Below are positions 32,560 through 43,469 of a stretch of DNA of 64,000 nucleotides, piece by piece (positions within the stretch are counted from its first letter, which is position 1; the number at the start of each line of letters is the position of its first letter). The notes below the pieces were generated by a model that made no database searches, had not been told where the DNA came from, and saw nothing but the letters and a program-made list of their open reading frames with translations. A program made the position numbers and the translations under genes. This stretch comes from Pomphorhynchus laevis (Eukaryota; Acanthocephala; Palaeacanthocephala; Echinorhynchida; Pomphorhynchidae): contig WNNJ02000876.1 in assembly GCA_012934845.2 (NCBI GenBank), positions 285,989 through 349,988 of the forward strand, in the 5' to 3' direction.

Positions 32560-33288
32560 ATGAATAATTTCATCGACGTAAATAAATTGAACGGTGTTTT
32601 TTCGTATCTCGACGACGTCATTATCATTGAAAAATCTAAATTGAATCATGACTTAAATCTTACCCAATTTAAAGAAGCGCTAAACAAATTCGATCTCAAG
32701 ATAAATGAAAAGAAATCAGTATACTGTGTCACAAAGATCAGGACACTAGGGTATGAGATATCATTTAATGCAATGAAACCTAACCCAAATCGAATAACAG
32801 CACTGAAACATCTCAAAATACCCAATGATGCGACATCGCGCAAACGCTTACTCGGATTCTTCTCCTATCATAGTAGATGGATAAAGAATTTCTCCGCAAA
32901 GTTGTCACCACTTACCAAGTCCAGCACAACGTTTCCGCTGAATCAAAAATCGCTGCGTGCGATTGAAGTTTTAAAAAAGAATATAATTGACTCATGTACT
33001 TACACAATTGATGAGCAAATTCCGTTTTCCGTTGAAACAGATGCCTCTGAGAACGCCATCGGATCAGCCATATTGCAACAAGGACGACCGGTTGCTTTCT
33101 TATCGCGTATTCTGAACAAATACGGGAGACGACATCACATTGTCGAAAAGAAAGCGTACGCGATAATCGAATCCCTAAGAACATGGCAGCGCTTCCTACT
33201 AAATCGACCGTTCAAACTAATAACGGATCAAAGATTTGTTTCTTTTTTACTCAACTCTTTAAGGTCATTATTGAGCAGAGCCATTTGA
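32560..33288 (+). pseudogene. RT C-terminal half and RNase H start (gypsy 2)
   Basis: 242-aa open frame: GVFSYLDDVIIIEKSK (catalytic YLDD), TLGYEISFNAMKPNP, RLLGFFSYHSRWIKNFSAKL (connection), then RNase H-type VETDASENAIGSAILQQGRP, AYAIIESLRTWQRFLLN and KLITDQRFVSF. After about 33250 the match ends and the frame drifts into unrelated sequence, so RNase H is truncated and integrase absent. Confidence 0.85.
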
Positions 33289-33289
33289 G

Positions 33290-33544
33290 CGATTCTCTGA
33301 GATGAACGATTCGCATCTGTTCGTAAACCCCAGAGAATACGTTTCAAATGAAGATCCTTGGGTATGTACTTGATATTCGGAGGTCGTTTATTCGTTAAGA
33401 ATTTATTTGCATTGTAAAAATGGCATTATTCGAAATACAATCGAAAAAATTGAAAGTATTACTTATTATGGAATTATTATTTTATAATCTCATTAAAAAA
33501 ATTTAAGATATTGGTATAATTAATTTTATTATTTAAATTTATCA
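33290..33544. other. Unassigned sequence between gypsy 2 and LINE E
   Basis: A short open stretch MNDSHLFVNPREYVS ends at a donor-like CCTTGG|gtatgt near 33361, but stops occur just upstream in all three frames. It could be an exon fragment or chance. The rest is AT-rich. Confidence 0.3.
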
Positions 33545-34230
33545 TTACTTCCTTAATTGCTTTTTTAATGCTTGCATACCGGATCGTGTAGGTTGAAATC
33601 TAATCTTGAAAACTAGTTCCTCCTTCCACGACCAATATACAAGTCTATGTCCATCGTTAAAAGAATCTGGCAGCAAATTCTGCTGCCATTTCATTTTGAA
33701 TTTAGTATTTTTATTTTGTATTGCAAAATCCAATGTGGAGCAATATTTATTCCGACGACGGATGAATGTCCCTTCCGAGGGACATATGACCTCCAATGCT
33801 GGAGCGATCACATTTCCCACCCGATACCCTCCGTCATCGTTAAAATCTCCTATTAAAAACTGAGCACCCAAATTGAATATCTTCAACAGCATAGACCGAA
33901 TCTCTCTCCTCCCCATTTTCAAACTCTAGGCACCCGGCTCGATGTAACAATTTGCTACATAAATTGGGCGTCTGGAGATGAAAAAGGAGAAGTTGGATTG
34001 AATTTACTTCGCTAGTGCCATACGATAGTAAAGACACGCAAAACGCTTCTTTACCAACGACACTATAAAGAGTTCCATTCTGAGACCCTCCGCAGACACA
34101 AATGTGTCGTAGTCGTCGATCTTACTTCCAAATATCTTCAATTGATCGGGTGATCTCGCTTCCTGCAAGAGAAGCATATCCGCCTGAATGAGACTAAAAT
34201 ACTGTATCAAACTCTTAACAGAACATATAT
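33545..34230 (-). pseudogene. AP-like endonuclease of LINE E
   Basis: Starts within frame 34669-34004 at CLMSWNICSVKSLIQYFSLI and DMLLLQEARSPDQL (equivalent of the catalytic QE motif). After a frameshift it continues in 33922-33545 as FLIGDFNDDGGYRVGN (GDFN motif), STLDFAIQNKNTKF and SFNDGHRLVYW (in place of SDH). A frameshift near 34000 splits it. Confidence 0.7.
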
Positions 34231-35296
34231 TCCAACTCATCAGGCAGATGTCTTCAAGCAAAGTAAATTCAATTCTTCGCTTTTTTCTTGCATTAGAAGC
34301 TTTTTGCCAGGAACTGCCCCTCCTACTTGACGCATCCTGAAGTGATTCAGGTAACGTCAGCCCCTTAAGAGCAGTCCCGGGTACCTTAATCGAAGGACCC
34401 TCAGAATCAGTCGATACCACGGAACAATATTCCACAGTATTGTCCTCATTCTGAGAGCCTTCTATTTTCGTTTGTAACAAATCGTTAAAACGATTGAAAG
34501 TAGTTATTGAAATCAATGACTTCCCTTTCTCCTGTTTCAACGATTTGTACTTGTGTAATGCTGCTGCATTCAACTCCAATTTGAATTTCTTCAAATCAGA
34601 TTCATGAGCTACAACATCCTTTTTTAGTTTAGCATTTTCCTGCCTTAAGACAGCCATTTTTAAGAGCAAGTATTCTCTCGATCAACATTGCTGCTTGTCC
34701 AGCATGTTGATTCAGAGAGTGACTTTTGGCTGCTTTAAAATATGATTGAGCCTCCTCACAAGCATTTTTGTTCTTACTGTTTACCCAGACTAAGTAAAAC
34801 TTGAACTCTGGACAAACGTGTGAGTACGCCTTATGAGGTTGCTCACAGTTTGCACATAAAGGTCTTTTGCTTAGGCATGTATTGTCATGTTCTTCTCGGC
34901 AGTGGACGCAACGCGGTAACACCCCTCTACACATGTTCGAAAAATGTCCCCAGCGTTTACATCTGTTACACTGTGGATACCGAAAACAGCATCGTCTTCG
35001 TCGAATATCTTTACAGATATTTGATGTCCGCAGATGCTGCCTCCACTTTCTTTTATGTTTTTAAAATACATACAGTTTCCAATATTGTTCCTTTCCAATA
35101 GAAAGGAACAATATGATTGATTATAAGATTTGCTTGCTTTTATAATTCCTACATCATATTGATGTAAGAATTCTTCCACATCTTCTTTCTCCGCAAATGA
35201 CGGCACATCTCTAAGGATGACCGTCACTTGAGGAGAAATGTCGATAATTTCTGTACTCTTATCTCTAACTAAAGCCGCTTTAAATTTATACTTCAA
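34230..35296 (-). pseudogene. ORF1 (gag-like) of LINE E with zinc knuckles and coiled coil
   Basis: N-terminal frame 35296-34871 (141 aa), then frame 34934-34629 with knuckles CVHCREEHDNTC and CANCEQPHKAYSHVC (a preceding CNRCKRWGHFSNMC spans the frameshift at ~34950). Next comes a heptad-rich stretch, LRQENAKLKKDVVAHESDLK in frame 34669-34004, a likely coiled coil. The last frame runs straight into the endonuclease. Confidence 0.7.
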
Positions 35297-35400
35297 AGTT
35301 AAGCTTTTGAAAGAGATTCGGTAAAAATTATCCCTTTTGAAAAACCGTTCAAAGATTTCTCTTCGAACAGTTTTTCATATTTCCCTTTCTATCCCTCTTA

Positions 35401-35889
35401 TTCTTTTGTTGAAATTATAGTTCTCTGAAAAAGTCGCACTTAAAATGAAAAGAGCCTCATTTCCACTGAAGATTCTTCTATATTTTTTAAATTTTCCTCC
35501 AGCTGGGAAGAAGATTTTCTCTTTCCAACTCGCTTATGACGATTAATTCATTCTAACTGTACTTATATTAGATGTATATATGAATAAATAAATACACTAA
35601 CAAAAAAGGCAAATACAAAAAAAACAAAGATTAAAAAAAGATAAACTATATCAACAGCAAAAACTCACATCTCAGCTATCAATATAGCCTTTGATTCCGA
35701 AAACTTGAACTTTGGATAACGATGAAGTTAGTTTCAAATAGAATACGCTTTGATTGTCCGATTGATACTCAAAACGTTTTTGCCTTGTAGCCTGCAAAAT
35801 AAAAGATAATAAATCGAAATATATCATTCAAACAGCAACAATTAAACAAAACTGCACCATGATAAGCTTAACCAAAGCTGCACCTGATA
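35401..35889. other. AT-rich sequence with no recognised feature
   Basis: No ORF of note and no repeat that I can match within the window. It may hold the 5' UTR of LINE E at its left end. Confidence 0.5.
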
Positions 35890-36180
35890 CTCATATAAAC
35901 GTATTTCTCTAAGCCGACGATATTCTAGTTACTTTCCAATTCTATCTCTGATCTACAACTTACGTACAAGTCTTTAGCTTCGAATTGCTTCCTTAATTCC
36001 ATGAAGGTGAACTTAAAGAAAATAAAAGTTCTTAAATTGAGACGCGGTGGGAGACTCAGCGGTCGGGATGTCTTATACTATACAAATTTCTCAGTTGATG
36101 TCTCTAACGACTACACATATTTCGGAGTTGTTGTCAAATCACGATGGTCTTTCTATAAGTATTTCGAGGACAAACTGTAA
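35890..36180 (+). pseudogene. LINE RT fragment (motif C to thumb)
   Basis: Across stops the plus strand reads ADDILVTFQF (catalytic ADD), then in one clean frame MKVNLKKIKVLKLRRGGR and NDYTYFGVVVKSRWSFYKYF, the 'YtYLGv.f.s.gsf' segment after the RT core in RTE/CR1-like enzymes. Cut off at both ends. Confidence 0.6.
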
Positions 36181-36529
36181 ATCTGTTACATCATTATCGT
36201 ATTAACACTATATTTGTCGGTACTAGTTGATATACTTCAAAGTTTTGAACTTTTACTCAATTAAATATTGTCAATTATTTTATAATATAATATATTAAAT
36301 ATTGTAATATGATAACTTAAATGTGGCTTGTATACAAATGACACGTTATGCACTAGACTGGATCTTATGGAAAGCAGGAAATAAATATTATTTAGCAGAT
36401 AATTTTATTAATTAAATCATAAATATTTTTAAATTATAACGAATTATTATTTTATATTACGTTAGACCATCCTTTCACTTACAAAGCTAAAATTGCTTAG
36501 AAGCTTGATTTTCAGTGAATTTTTAAAAA

Positions 36530-37295
36530 ATGAACTCTATCAGAAATACTGAATTATAACGCCTATCTAACAAAAATTAAACCATCAAATAAATATAAAT
36601 ATATGGATAAAATTGAATTAATAGAATCCTTAAATATTTTGATAAATCAAAATTATTTAAAAGTAGGGACATCTATATTTAGACAAGTAAAAGGTGTTCC
36701 AATGGGTGGTAATAGTAGCCCAATTATAGCTGACTTGTTTTTAAGCTTTATAGAATATGAATTTGTTCATAACTGTGTAAAAACTAAATCTAAACAATAT
36801 AAATATATAAAATATATGTTTCGATACATTGATGATATATGTGTATTTAATTTCTAATAATTTTTATTCAATTAGTGAGCACATTTATCCAGAAAGCCTT
36901 ATTCTTAACAAAACCAATATTAATGATAAAGAAGGTGTATATCTAGATATGAACATTAAATTAACATTAACTAAAACTACTATTAATTTATATCGTAAAG
37001 ATGACATATTTAAATTTACAAGAAACATATTTTTGCATGAGCATTCATGCATACCATATAATATAAAATATAATACATTAAATAATGAAATTTTAAGAAT
37101 TGCAACAATATGTAATGATATTGGCTTTCTTCAAAATCATTTAAATAATTTAATAGATACATATTTTAAACTAGGTTACTATAAAAATAACATCAAACAG
37201 AAAATAGTAAAATATATAAATCAACACAATAATATAAAGAATAAATTTAAACTCTTAAGTGGCAAATTTTTATGGATGGATAATAAATAATATAC
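36530..37295 (+). pseudogene. Penelope-like reverse transcriptase (copy 2, best preserved)
   Basis: Frame 36603-36857 begins MDKIELIESLNILINQNYLK and has FRQVKGVPMGGNSSPIIADL (the QxxGxPMG motif of this RT class) and FRYIDDICVFN (catalytic YIDD). A 1-nt frameshift near 36850 leads into 36829-37290: IYPESLILNKTN, GVYLDMNIKLTLTKTTINLY, RKDDIFKF, ICNDIGFLQNHLNNLID, FKLGYYKNNI, ending LWMDNK. The frame stops there with no C-terminal GIY-YIG endonuclease. The N-terminal part upstream of 36530 is missing. Confidence 0.75.
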
Positions 37296-37324
37296 TTTGC
37301 ATTAGAATAAGATACTAGATAGTT

Positions 37325-37445
37325 ATTTCAGAGGAAATACATCATTAGCATGTATTTGGCCCCGCTGCTATGTTGGGTAGAGGAGTTAGGGGCCGAAACC
37401 TGATAGCATAGCAGTTCCTCCTGATGACCTCTAATTCTTATTCTG
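37325..37445 (+). promoter_or_regulatory. Structured 3' module of the Penelope-like element (hairpin plus pseudoknot-capable pairs)
   Basis: Just after the ORF: hairpin AAATACAT/ATGTATTT (37335-37342 with 37350-37357), then GGCCCC (37358-37363), CTGCTATG (37365-37372), GGGGCC (37389-37394) and CATAGCAG (37407-37414). The first pairs with the third and the second with the fourth, an H-type pseudoknot order. The same order with different bases is found at 61261-61310. Possible roles are template recognition by the RT, or a ribozyme. Confidence 0.6.
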
Positions 37446-37690
37446 ATACAACGTCTGTTATTTATTAGTCAATTCATAAAAATGACGTTTATTTTAAATT
37501 TTATTTTTTATTTTTATTTTTATTTTTAACTTGATTTAAATTATAGAAAATCTAAAAACAATTATTAATTTTATTATTTAATTATTAAATTTTGATTTAG
37601 CATTATTATGTTTTGTTTATTTTATAATTATATAACAATAAGTAGACTCAGTTAGCTGATTTAATATGTATTATTTGTTACAACGTTAAT
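37430..37690 (+). repeat. Penelope-like element terminal sequence, inverted copy at 53976-54205
   Basis: From acaacgtctgttatttatta through aattatagaaaatctaaaaa to agactcagttagctgat, this stretch reappears in reverse complement at 53976-54205. Shorter matches occur at 41160-41195, 59090-59120 and 60875-60915. I take it as the non-coding end of the Penelope-like family. Confidence 0.65.
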
Positions 37691-38318
37691 ATCTCGAAAG
37701 ATGATTTTCCTTGATTAAATCCGCAAATTGGAAATCTTTTGGACAACAGTAAAGGGTTATTTTAAATAAAAACATTTTATTATACAAAATTTGAGAACCG
37801 GAAAAATACGGTATCTAACTAAACATTACTCGTGGATATTATATCGTCCTTGCCAAATTTAAATGGGATTTCCTTATTGTCAAACTCGGATTTCAGTAAA
37901 TATGTTGATATTCGTGAAAAGGATGTGCTCTTTTCATGTTACAGAACAACGAAAGAACGATTAAACAGTTAATTTCTTTTCACACACCAACATCTAAAGT
38001 AGTCATCCTTATATAAGACTATTACAAAAACACTCGTGCATAGCAATGCTTTCATGTTTATTGTTATCATTGTTCAAGGCATTTACCGCTCGTATGTTGA
38101 ACGCTGTTTTGCTATTGCCACATCCCTTCTTTTCTACTTTTCGATTTGGGCATCGTATCAAATGAGTTTTCTAGTGTGGTCTTGCACTACGGCCAAAGAT
38201 TTATATCTGGTTCCATTCGCCTATTCGGAACGACTACTGAAGTGCATGGCCGTTCCATTTCGGACCTACTATTATTTTGAAGTTTCACGCTCGTAGCTTC
38301 CTCATATTTTGTGCTTAC
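37691..38318 (-). other. Downstream flank of gypsy 3, possible LTR remnant
   Basis: On the minus strand this follows the end of the gypsy 3 integrase frame. A stretch near 37795-37835 (gagaaccggaaaaatacggt) resembles one at 39352-39392 on the other side of the gene, which could be LTR remains. No clear LTR ends found; otherwise featureless. Confidence 0.3.
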
Positions 38319-39300
38319 TTATATACTTCCAATGTTGTCAGCATGTCGTCTTCTTGGACCCACTGGCGTATCGATATTATAGAAACCCACTCCGATTCTA
38401 GTGCTTACTGATACCGGTTCCCATTGCTTTGACCGTCTGTCTCTTACCCAAACAGTATGTGCTTCAGCAAAATTTCGAGGTCCCGTTGATTTGGCGAATC
38501 TTTCTTTTTGGATGCGTCTATTAGTTTTGATTGTTTTATCTAAATCTAGCCTACATGATCCCAAATTGTTTTTATCCTCCTTCCCATCATCAATACAACA
38601 GTTGCTATTTGCGTGCTATTTTGAGGCATATTTATATAGGACATTAAGAAATAAAAAAAAGATTTATTTTAACGTGGCAAATGGGTGCAAGCGCACGCTT
38701 ACATGACCACAACAAAACAAAAATGTAAATCATGTGTTGAGAAGGTGTGAACGAAGAAGGTGTTTGAATGTGATAAAGGAGGGAGCGCGGCGGACGTCGA
38801 GAGGGAGTTGATTCCAGGCGAGTGAGGCGGCGACGAGGAAGGATCGGAGACCATAGTTGTTGGAGTAATTGGGAACGTGGAGTAAGATGGTATGACGGGA
38901 ACGTAGCGATAGCGAAGTGGGGCGAGTGTCCTCTAAGAAACGAAGGTTGATGAACGATGGTAAGCCGACAGCGATGAGACGAAAAGTTACAAATTAGAAA
39001 ATTAGATAAACTAATATCCTTATTTCCGACACTAAAATCCACTCTTCGTTTAAATGTTCCAATAAATCTATCTACAAATCCGTTCGTTTGAGGGTGATAG
39101 AGTGATGCTCGAATATGTTGTATGCCGTTATATATGCAAACATACTTAAATTCCTTTAACTGGAATTGAGGTCTATTGTCGGAAACAATTTCTTTGGGTA
39201 TTCCGTACCTGGTAAGAATTTCCCGTAGATCGTTTACGGTTTCGATTACAGATGTATTCTTAATTTGGGAAATTTCTGGTTATCCTCGGTCCAAATCCGA
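38319..39300 (-). mobile_element. Ty3/gypsy-like element 3, integrase only, split by LINE D
   Basis: Minus strand: integrase core (39300-39030) reads EILTRYGIPKEIVSDNRPQF and SLYHPQTNGFVDRFIGTFKR, i.e. the second catalytic Asp (SDN.PqF) and the YHPqtNG..dR helix, with the usual Glu replaced by Asp. The C-terminal domain (38564-38319) has VWVRDRRSKQWEPVSV and PVGPRRRHADNI. Between them sits a LINE D 3' end (38650-38985). Gag, protease and RT are not found nearby. Confidence 0.75.
38650..38990 (-). mobile_element. LINE family D, 3' terminal fragment inside gypsy integrase
   Basis: Shares with the 3' end of the 54.2 kb copy the strings acgtggcaaatg.gtgc, gggagcgcggcggacgtcga and gaacgatgg.gagccgac. 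Minus-strand frame 39042-38644 starts with gypsy integrase residues (MDFSVGNKD) and then enters LINE D (RCRLTIVHQPSFLRGHSPHF), so the junction is visible within one frame. 5'-truncated. Confidence 0.8.
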
Positions 39301-39809
39301 ATAAGCACATACGTTTCTTACTAATAATACCTTCCGTTATGCAAACTATAAGAACCTGAAAAAGACGATATTTAACTCAACATTTTCCAGTCTGCCTAAT
39401 CAGACAAAAATATTAATAACTAAATTTGACTCTCACGTTTATTATGTGTAATGCAGATCAAATTACAGTGTATGTGACTAATGCATGCTGATTAGCGTCT
39501 CATGTTGTGGCAATCTGATGTTTCTTTTTGATATCTTACATTAAATGATATCGCTAATTCAATGTACAACCACTTTTCAACTTATCTTCAGCGTAAATTT
39601 CTTCCATTCTCTTAAATCGTTTTTCACAATAAGTTTCGTCATCAAAATGATCGAGAATTTATCAGCTCGTGATTGACAATGTCAAAACATCTCTCCATAA
39701 TGTGTTATCTGTATTGTGCGATAACTTTTGGATAGGCCATTCGTTCGTTTATCTAATGTACATACAGTAAAATTTCATCTTTAATAAAATGCTTATATAT
39801 TAAAAACAT
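39301..39809. other. No gene recognised
   Basis: Contains the possible LTR-like match near 39352-39392 and otherwise AT-rich sequence up to the tRNA gene. Confidence 0.4.
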
Positions 39810-39881
39810 TTCCCACACCGGGAATCGAACCCGGGCCGCCGGCGTGAGAGGCCGGAATCCTAACCACTAGACCATATGGGA
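39810..39881 (-). tRNA. tRNA-Glu, anticodon CTC
   Basis: Complete cloverleaf on the minus strand. The acceptor stem is TCCCATA/TGTGGGA with one T-G pair, the box A region GGTCTAGTGGTTAGGAT is present, and anticodon stem CCGGC/GCCGG encloses loop CTCTCAC with anticodon CTC. Box B is GGTTCGATTCC and the discriminator base is A. The sequence is the usual eukaryotic tRNA-Glu; CCA is not encoded. A T5 run just downstream (minus strand, ~39801-39805) is a good Pol III terminator. No intron. A promoter-competent gene in the middle of TE debris. Confidence 0.97.
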
Positions 39882-40339
39882 TTAAAATAACCTTATAATG
39901 TTTTATAATTAAACTAATAAATAATAAATTTATTAAGAAATCGTAAATATTTTAATAAATTAATTAAATCACGATAACACTTAATTTACTGGATATCAAA
40001 GTTAACTGATATCAAACAATTTGAGACAACGGTGTACTTGTACGTCAAAAGCTACACATTTTCCCTGCAATTAATAAACGAATTTAAATCGACATCATTA
40101 TAAATTTGTTTGCTATCAAGAAAATCGATTTTGTAGCTCTTACCAGTGAATTGCTGGATATTGTAATAGTATTCTTGGAAATATGTTAACCTTAAAACGT
40201 TATAAATAAGTAAATAAATAAAGCATTAAGAACAAAAATAAGACGTTTTTAATTGTATGTAATGCGCTATTTCTTTAAACTATTGTACAGATTAATTTAT
40301 ATTAATTTAAATTATATATATTAATAATATTATTTAGAA

Positions 40340-40840
40340 TAAGGCTACCTGGATAAATTTATTTGCTTATTGAATGAAAATTATTAGAGTTAAATACGCA
40401 TTTATCATCAGTGTATCGAAACGTATATTTCATATCTTTATATAATTTAGATTTATTTTTATAATAGTTATCAACAAATTTATATTCTATAAAGCTTAAA
40501 AACAAGTCAGCTATAATCGAACTACTATTACCTCCCATAGGAACACCTTTTATTTGTCTAAATATAGATGTCTCGACCTTTACATAATTTTGATTAATTA
40601 AAATATTTAAGGATTCTAGTAATTCAATTTTATCCATATATTTATATTTATTTGTGTGTTGAATTTTATCGATATATTTTATCCATAATGTATCTATTTA
40701 TTTAAATGATTTTGAAGAAAGCCATTATCATTACATATTGTTGCAATTCTTAAAATTTCATTATTTAATGTATTATATTTTATATTATATGGTATGCATG
40801 AATGCTCATGCAAAAATATGTTTATTGTAAATTATATAAT
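40340..40840 (-). pseudogene. Penelope-like RT (copy 3), permuted order
   Basis: Minus-strand frame 40637-40359 repeats the RT core (MDKIELLESLNILINQNYVK, FRQIKGVPMGGNSSSIIADL, motif C as RYTDDKCVF). Immediately upstream in the sense direction (40840-40690) lies a piece of the region that should come after it: EHSCIPYNIKYNTL and NGFLQNHLN. The 3' part thus precedes the core, as if a tandem pair had lost its middle. No 3' module follows. Confidence 0.7.
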
Positions 40841-41735
40841 TTAGATTATATACTTAGATTATACTTTATATAATTTAGATTATAAAAATATAATCTAATT
40901 TATAATTTAGATTATAAATATTTTAGATTATACTTGATATAATTTAGATTTATTTTTTAAACAGTTATGACCATATTCGTATTCTAGAGAAGCTTAAAAT
41001 AAATCTTCTATAATTATCATTATATTTATCATTACGTATTATTAGTTATAAATATATTATAAATTAATAATAATATTTTTAATTTAAAAGCTTACTTGTG
41101 GATTTTGGTTCAATTCATTACCTTATTTTTATTTATCATTGTTTAATTTATAAATAATTTAAAATATGTAAACTCAGTTACCTGATCTGATTGATTTACT
41201 GTGAAATTACTAAGAATAAGCAATATCGACATTAATTTTAAAATTTACCTTTACAAGATTGTCTCACGAAATGTTGTCTCCATTATTATTAAAACACTGA
41301 CATAATTTTATTAGAAATTATCAAGGATTTAGATTTAAATGTCGAAGATTAAACAATTTCCTGCTTATGAACTAAATCAATATGATATGTATTGTCAGAG
41401 AGCTCGTAAATTTCGATAACATGACATTTTTGAGCTTTATTCTTATTCATACAATCAACCCAAGGTAATCAGCGATTCTGATAACCTGTAAACGTGTATT
41501 GTCTTAAATAAATTTAATTATTACTAGTTTAATTATATAAAAGATCGCAACAAATTAGTATAGAACATTTAATGGCAGAAATTTAAACTTTAAAATCAAT
41601 ATGGTATGTATTGTCAGAGATAATAGGCTAAGATAATTATCTTAGGCTATTTACTCTTTAAAATGGTATTCCATTTACAATATTACTCATAAGCCAATAT
41701 TATCTCGTAAAGCCGATCAGTGCATCGGAAGCAAT
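40841..41735. other. AT-rich sequence, no gene recognised
   Basis: Contains short local AT repeats (ttataatttagattat near 40855-40945) and a small piece of the Penelope-like terminal sequence (aaactcagttacctgat, ~41170). No other features seen. Confidence 0.5.
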
Positions 41736-42199
41736 TAATTACCAGGCTTGGCCGATTTGGATCTCCTGTCTCAGATGATATTTTACCTTACCTTATTAAT
41801 GCGATTGGACCTAATGTAGGTAGTGTATTAAGTCATATATTTTTATATAGCCTGACCAATTCGTAGATTCTTGCAACATAGACGTCTTATATTGTCGTGC
41901 CAATCCCTAAAAAACAGCCAGTGACTTCTTGTTTAGATTTTCGCCTATCAATTCGACCAGTGTTATCTCTAAATTATTAGAACGAATTATTTCAAAAAAG
42001 CTACTTGAGGATCTAAACTTAAACCGCATTCTTGCATATTCTTAACACAGATTCAGACAAGGCCGTTCATGTTCATTTAATTTGCTTACCGTGAGAGCGT
42101 TGAATGGAAGCACTAAACTCGGGATTATTTATCGACGTCGTATTACTAGATTTTTCGAAAGCCTTTGTTCGTGTTCCACATTAAGGTTTTGTGTCACTC

Positions 42200-42505
42200 T
42201 TAATTATTATTAGTATACAACAGCCGATGAGCGGTGGCTCGTTTGACTGGATCTCAATGTAAAAAAAGTACACTGTCAGTAAAACAAAAAAATCCAAATC
42301 AGGTTCGACTTCTTATGAGAGCGATACACTGTTCAACGCACGCCAAAATTCTCGGATGTTCCGGCATTCAATTGAAGATGATGGGAGCATGTTCCAACTG
42401 TTTATTGCTCGATTTCTGATATCCTGATAGTGTCGATGAACTTTTCTACGATGTTTGAGCGTTAGTCGATGTCCACGTAATTGCTCGGAGTTGCACTACG
42501 AGCAA
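42200..42505 (-). mobile_element. LINE B-like 3' end inserted in the host LINE
   Basis: On the minus strand, from ~42500: LRGHRLTLKHRRKV, SWNMLPSSSIECRNI and a stop, then the family hairpin (GAGC-ggtg-GCTC on the plus strand, 42229-42240) and a TTGTATACTAATAATAATTA tail at 42202-42222. It interrupts the host RT between motif A (~42150) and the motif B region (~42610). Confidence 0.7.
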
Positions 42506-42599
42506 TACACTACGGCGTCTCTCGTGTGATCTGCTCTTGGATTTAAAATTTTCTTTACGTACGTTTAAGGCAATAGTTGGTGAGTCTTTATTTGCAAAC

Positions 42600-43469
42600 G
42601 GAAGTATGTCGATACGTGTCCCTTAAAGTTCTATACTAGGCCTCCTATTTTTCATCACGTTCCTTAACGATTTACTTTTACGTATTGAGAATACTCACTT
42701 GGCATTCGCTGATGATCTTAAAATTTGGACTGCTATACGATATGTTGATGACTCTAAAAATTTTCAGGCAGACTTGGATCGAGTGTGGTGTCGCTCTACT
42801 GGATTACATATTATAGTTGATAAGTGTATACTTATGAGGATGAATAAAAACCCAGTAATTTTACATATCATATCGGCGATGTTCTCAATTAAGTATCATA
42901 TCACAGGGATTTAGGGATTATCAAGCAGTCATCATTAAAAACAAAACTTAATAGTGAAAGAGCAACTAAAAGCACTACTTGTGCATTATATATTGTAAAA
43001 AAACTCAGTCCTTATGATCACCATTAATGTCTTTAAAAATTTGTTTAACACGTTGGTTAGTCGTCATTTAGAGTATACAATCCACACTTATTTCCAGGTG
43101 ACCAAACAAGAAAGGACATCTATAGAGTCAGTCCTAAGGCGAGGTTCTCGTTTATGTCCAAATGCAAGATTTGAGTATGCATCTTGATTAGATTTGCTAA
43201 GAATTCAACCGATACCATCACGATTTTTAAATTGACTTTATAGGAATGTATGCGCTCGTACACCAGTTGGACTGTTATCCGAGTGATTCGATCACATTAC
43301 GTTCATCGATTTTGAAAAGTCACAGCAAAACTGTCTATGAAATAACACATGGTAGGTATCCTAAATGATGGATACTGCCACGCAGAGTACTTAATATGTG
43401 GAATTTTCTGCCTGAGGAAATTGCTACAGCCCGGAGTCTGCACTTGCTCAAAAAATTATTAAAGGCATG
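42600..43469 (+). pseudogene. RT C-terminal half of the host LINE B copy
   Basis: Includes SSILGLLFFITFLNDLLL (decayed motif B), AFADDLKIWTAI (motif C, frame 42699-42914), IVDKCILMRMNKN, and RRVLNMWNFLPEE before the end. Several frameshifts. When the gypsy element and one GCATG are removed, the frame ends ...LLKKLLKA followed by TGA. Confidence 0.7.

Larger units (their letters stand above)
29830..33250 (+). mobile_element. Ty3/gypsy-like element 2, gag to RNase H, interrupted by LINE A
   Basis: Plus-strand order: gag C-terminus with zinc knuckles (29884-30288), a damaged protease (30350-30540), RT N-terminal half (30563-31020), a 1.5-kb minus-strand LINE A copy (31030-32550), then RT C-terminal half plus RNase H (32560-33288). 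Integrase and LTRs are not found. The RT piece between 'EAYYQI' and 'NNFIDVNKLNGV' is missing, so the LINE insertion went with a deletion of roughly 50 codons. Stops and frameshifts make it dead. Confidence 0.8.
33545..35400 (-). mobile_element. LINE 'E': ORF1 and endonuclease only, RT missing
   Basis: Minus-strand ORF1 (35296-34871 and 34934-34629), ORF1 C-terminus running into the endonuclease (34669-34004) and endonuclease C-terminus (33922-33545) follow in order, then coding sequence stops at 33545. The 3' half with reverse transcriptase is absent, the reverse of the usual 5' truncation. Distinct from family A but with the same architecture. Confidence 0.75.

Noticed and set aside
33290-33365. 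Exon encoding MNDSHLFVNPREYVS before a gtatgt donor
   Set aside because: The donor looks good, but stops lie immediately upstream in all frames and nothing joins it to another exon; could be a 5' exon but is unsupported.
37325-37445. Hammerhead or HDV-like ribozyme in the Penelope-like 3' module
   Set aside because: CTGATGA and GAAA are both present but in the wrong order and with two extra bases at the junction. The pseudoknot order fits HDV loosely, but I cannot find the P3/P4 helices or the catalytic-C segment. Kept only as an unnamed structured element.
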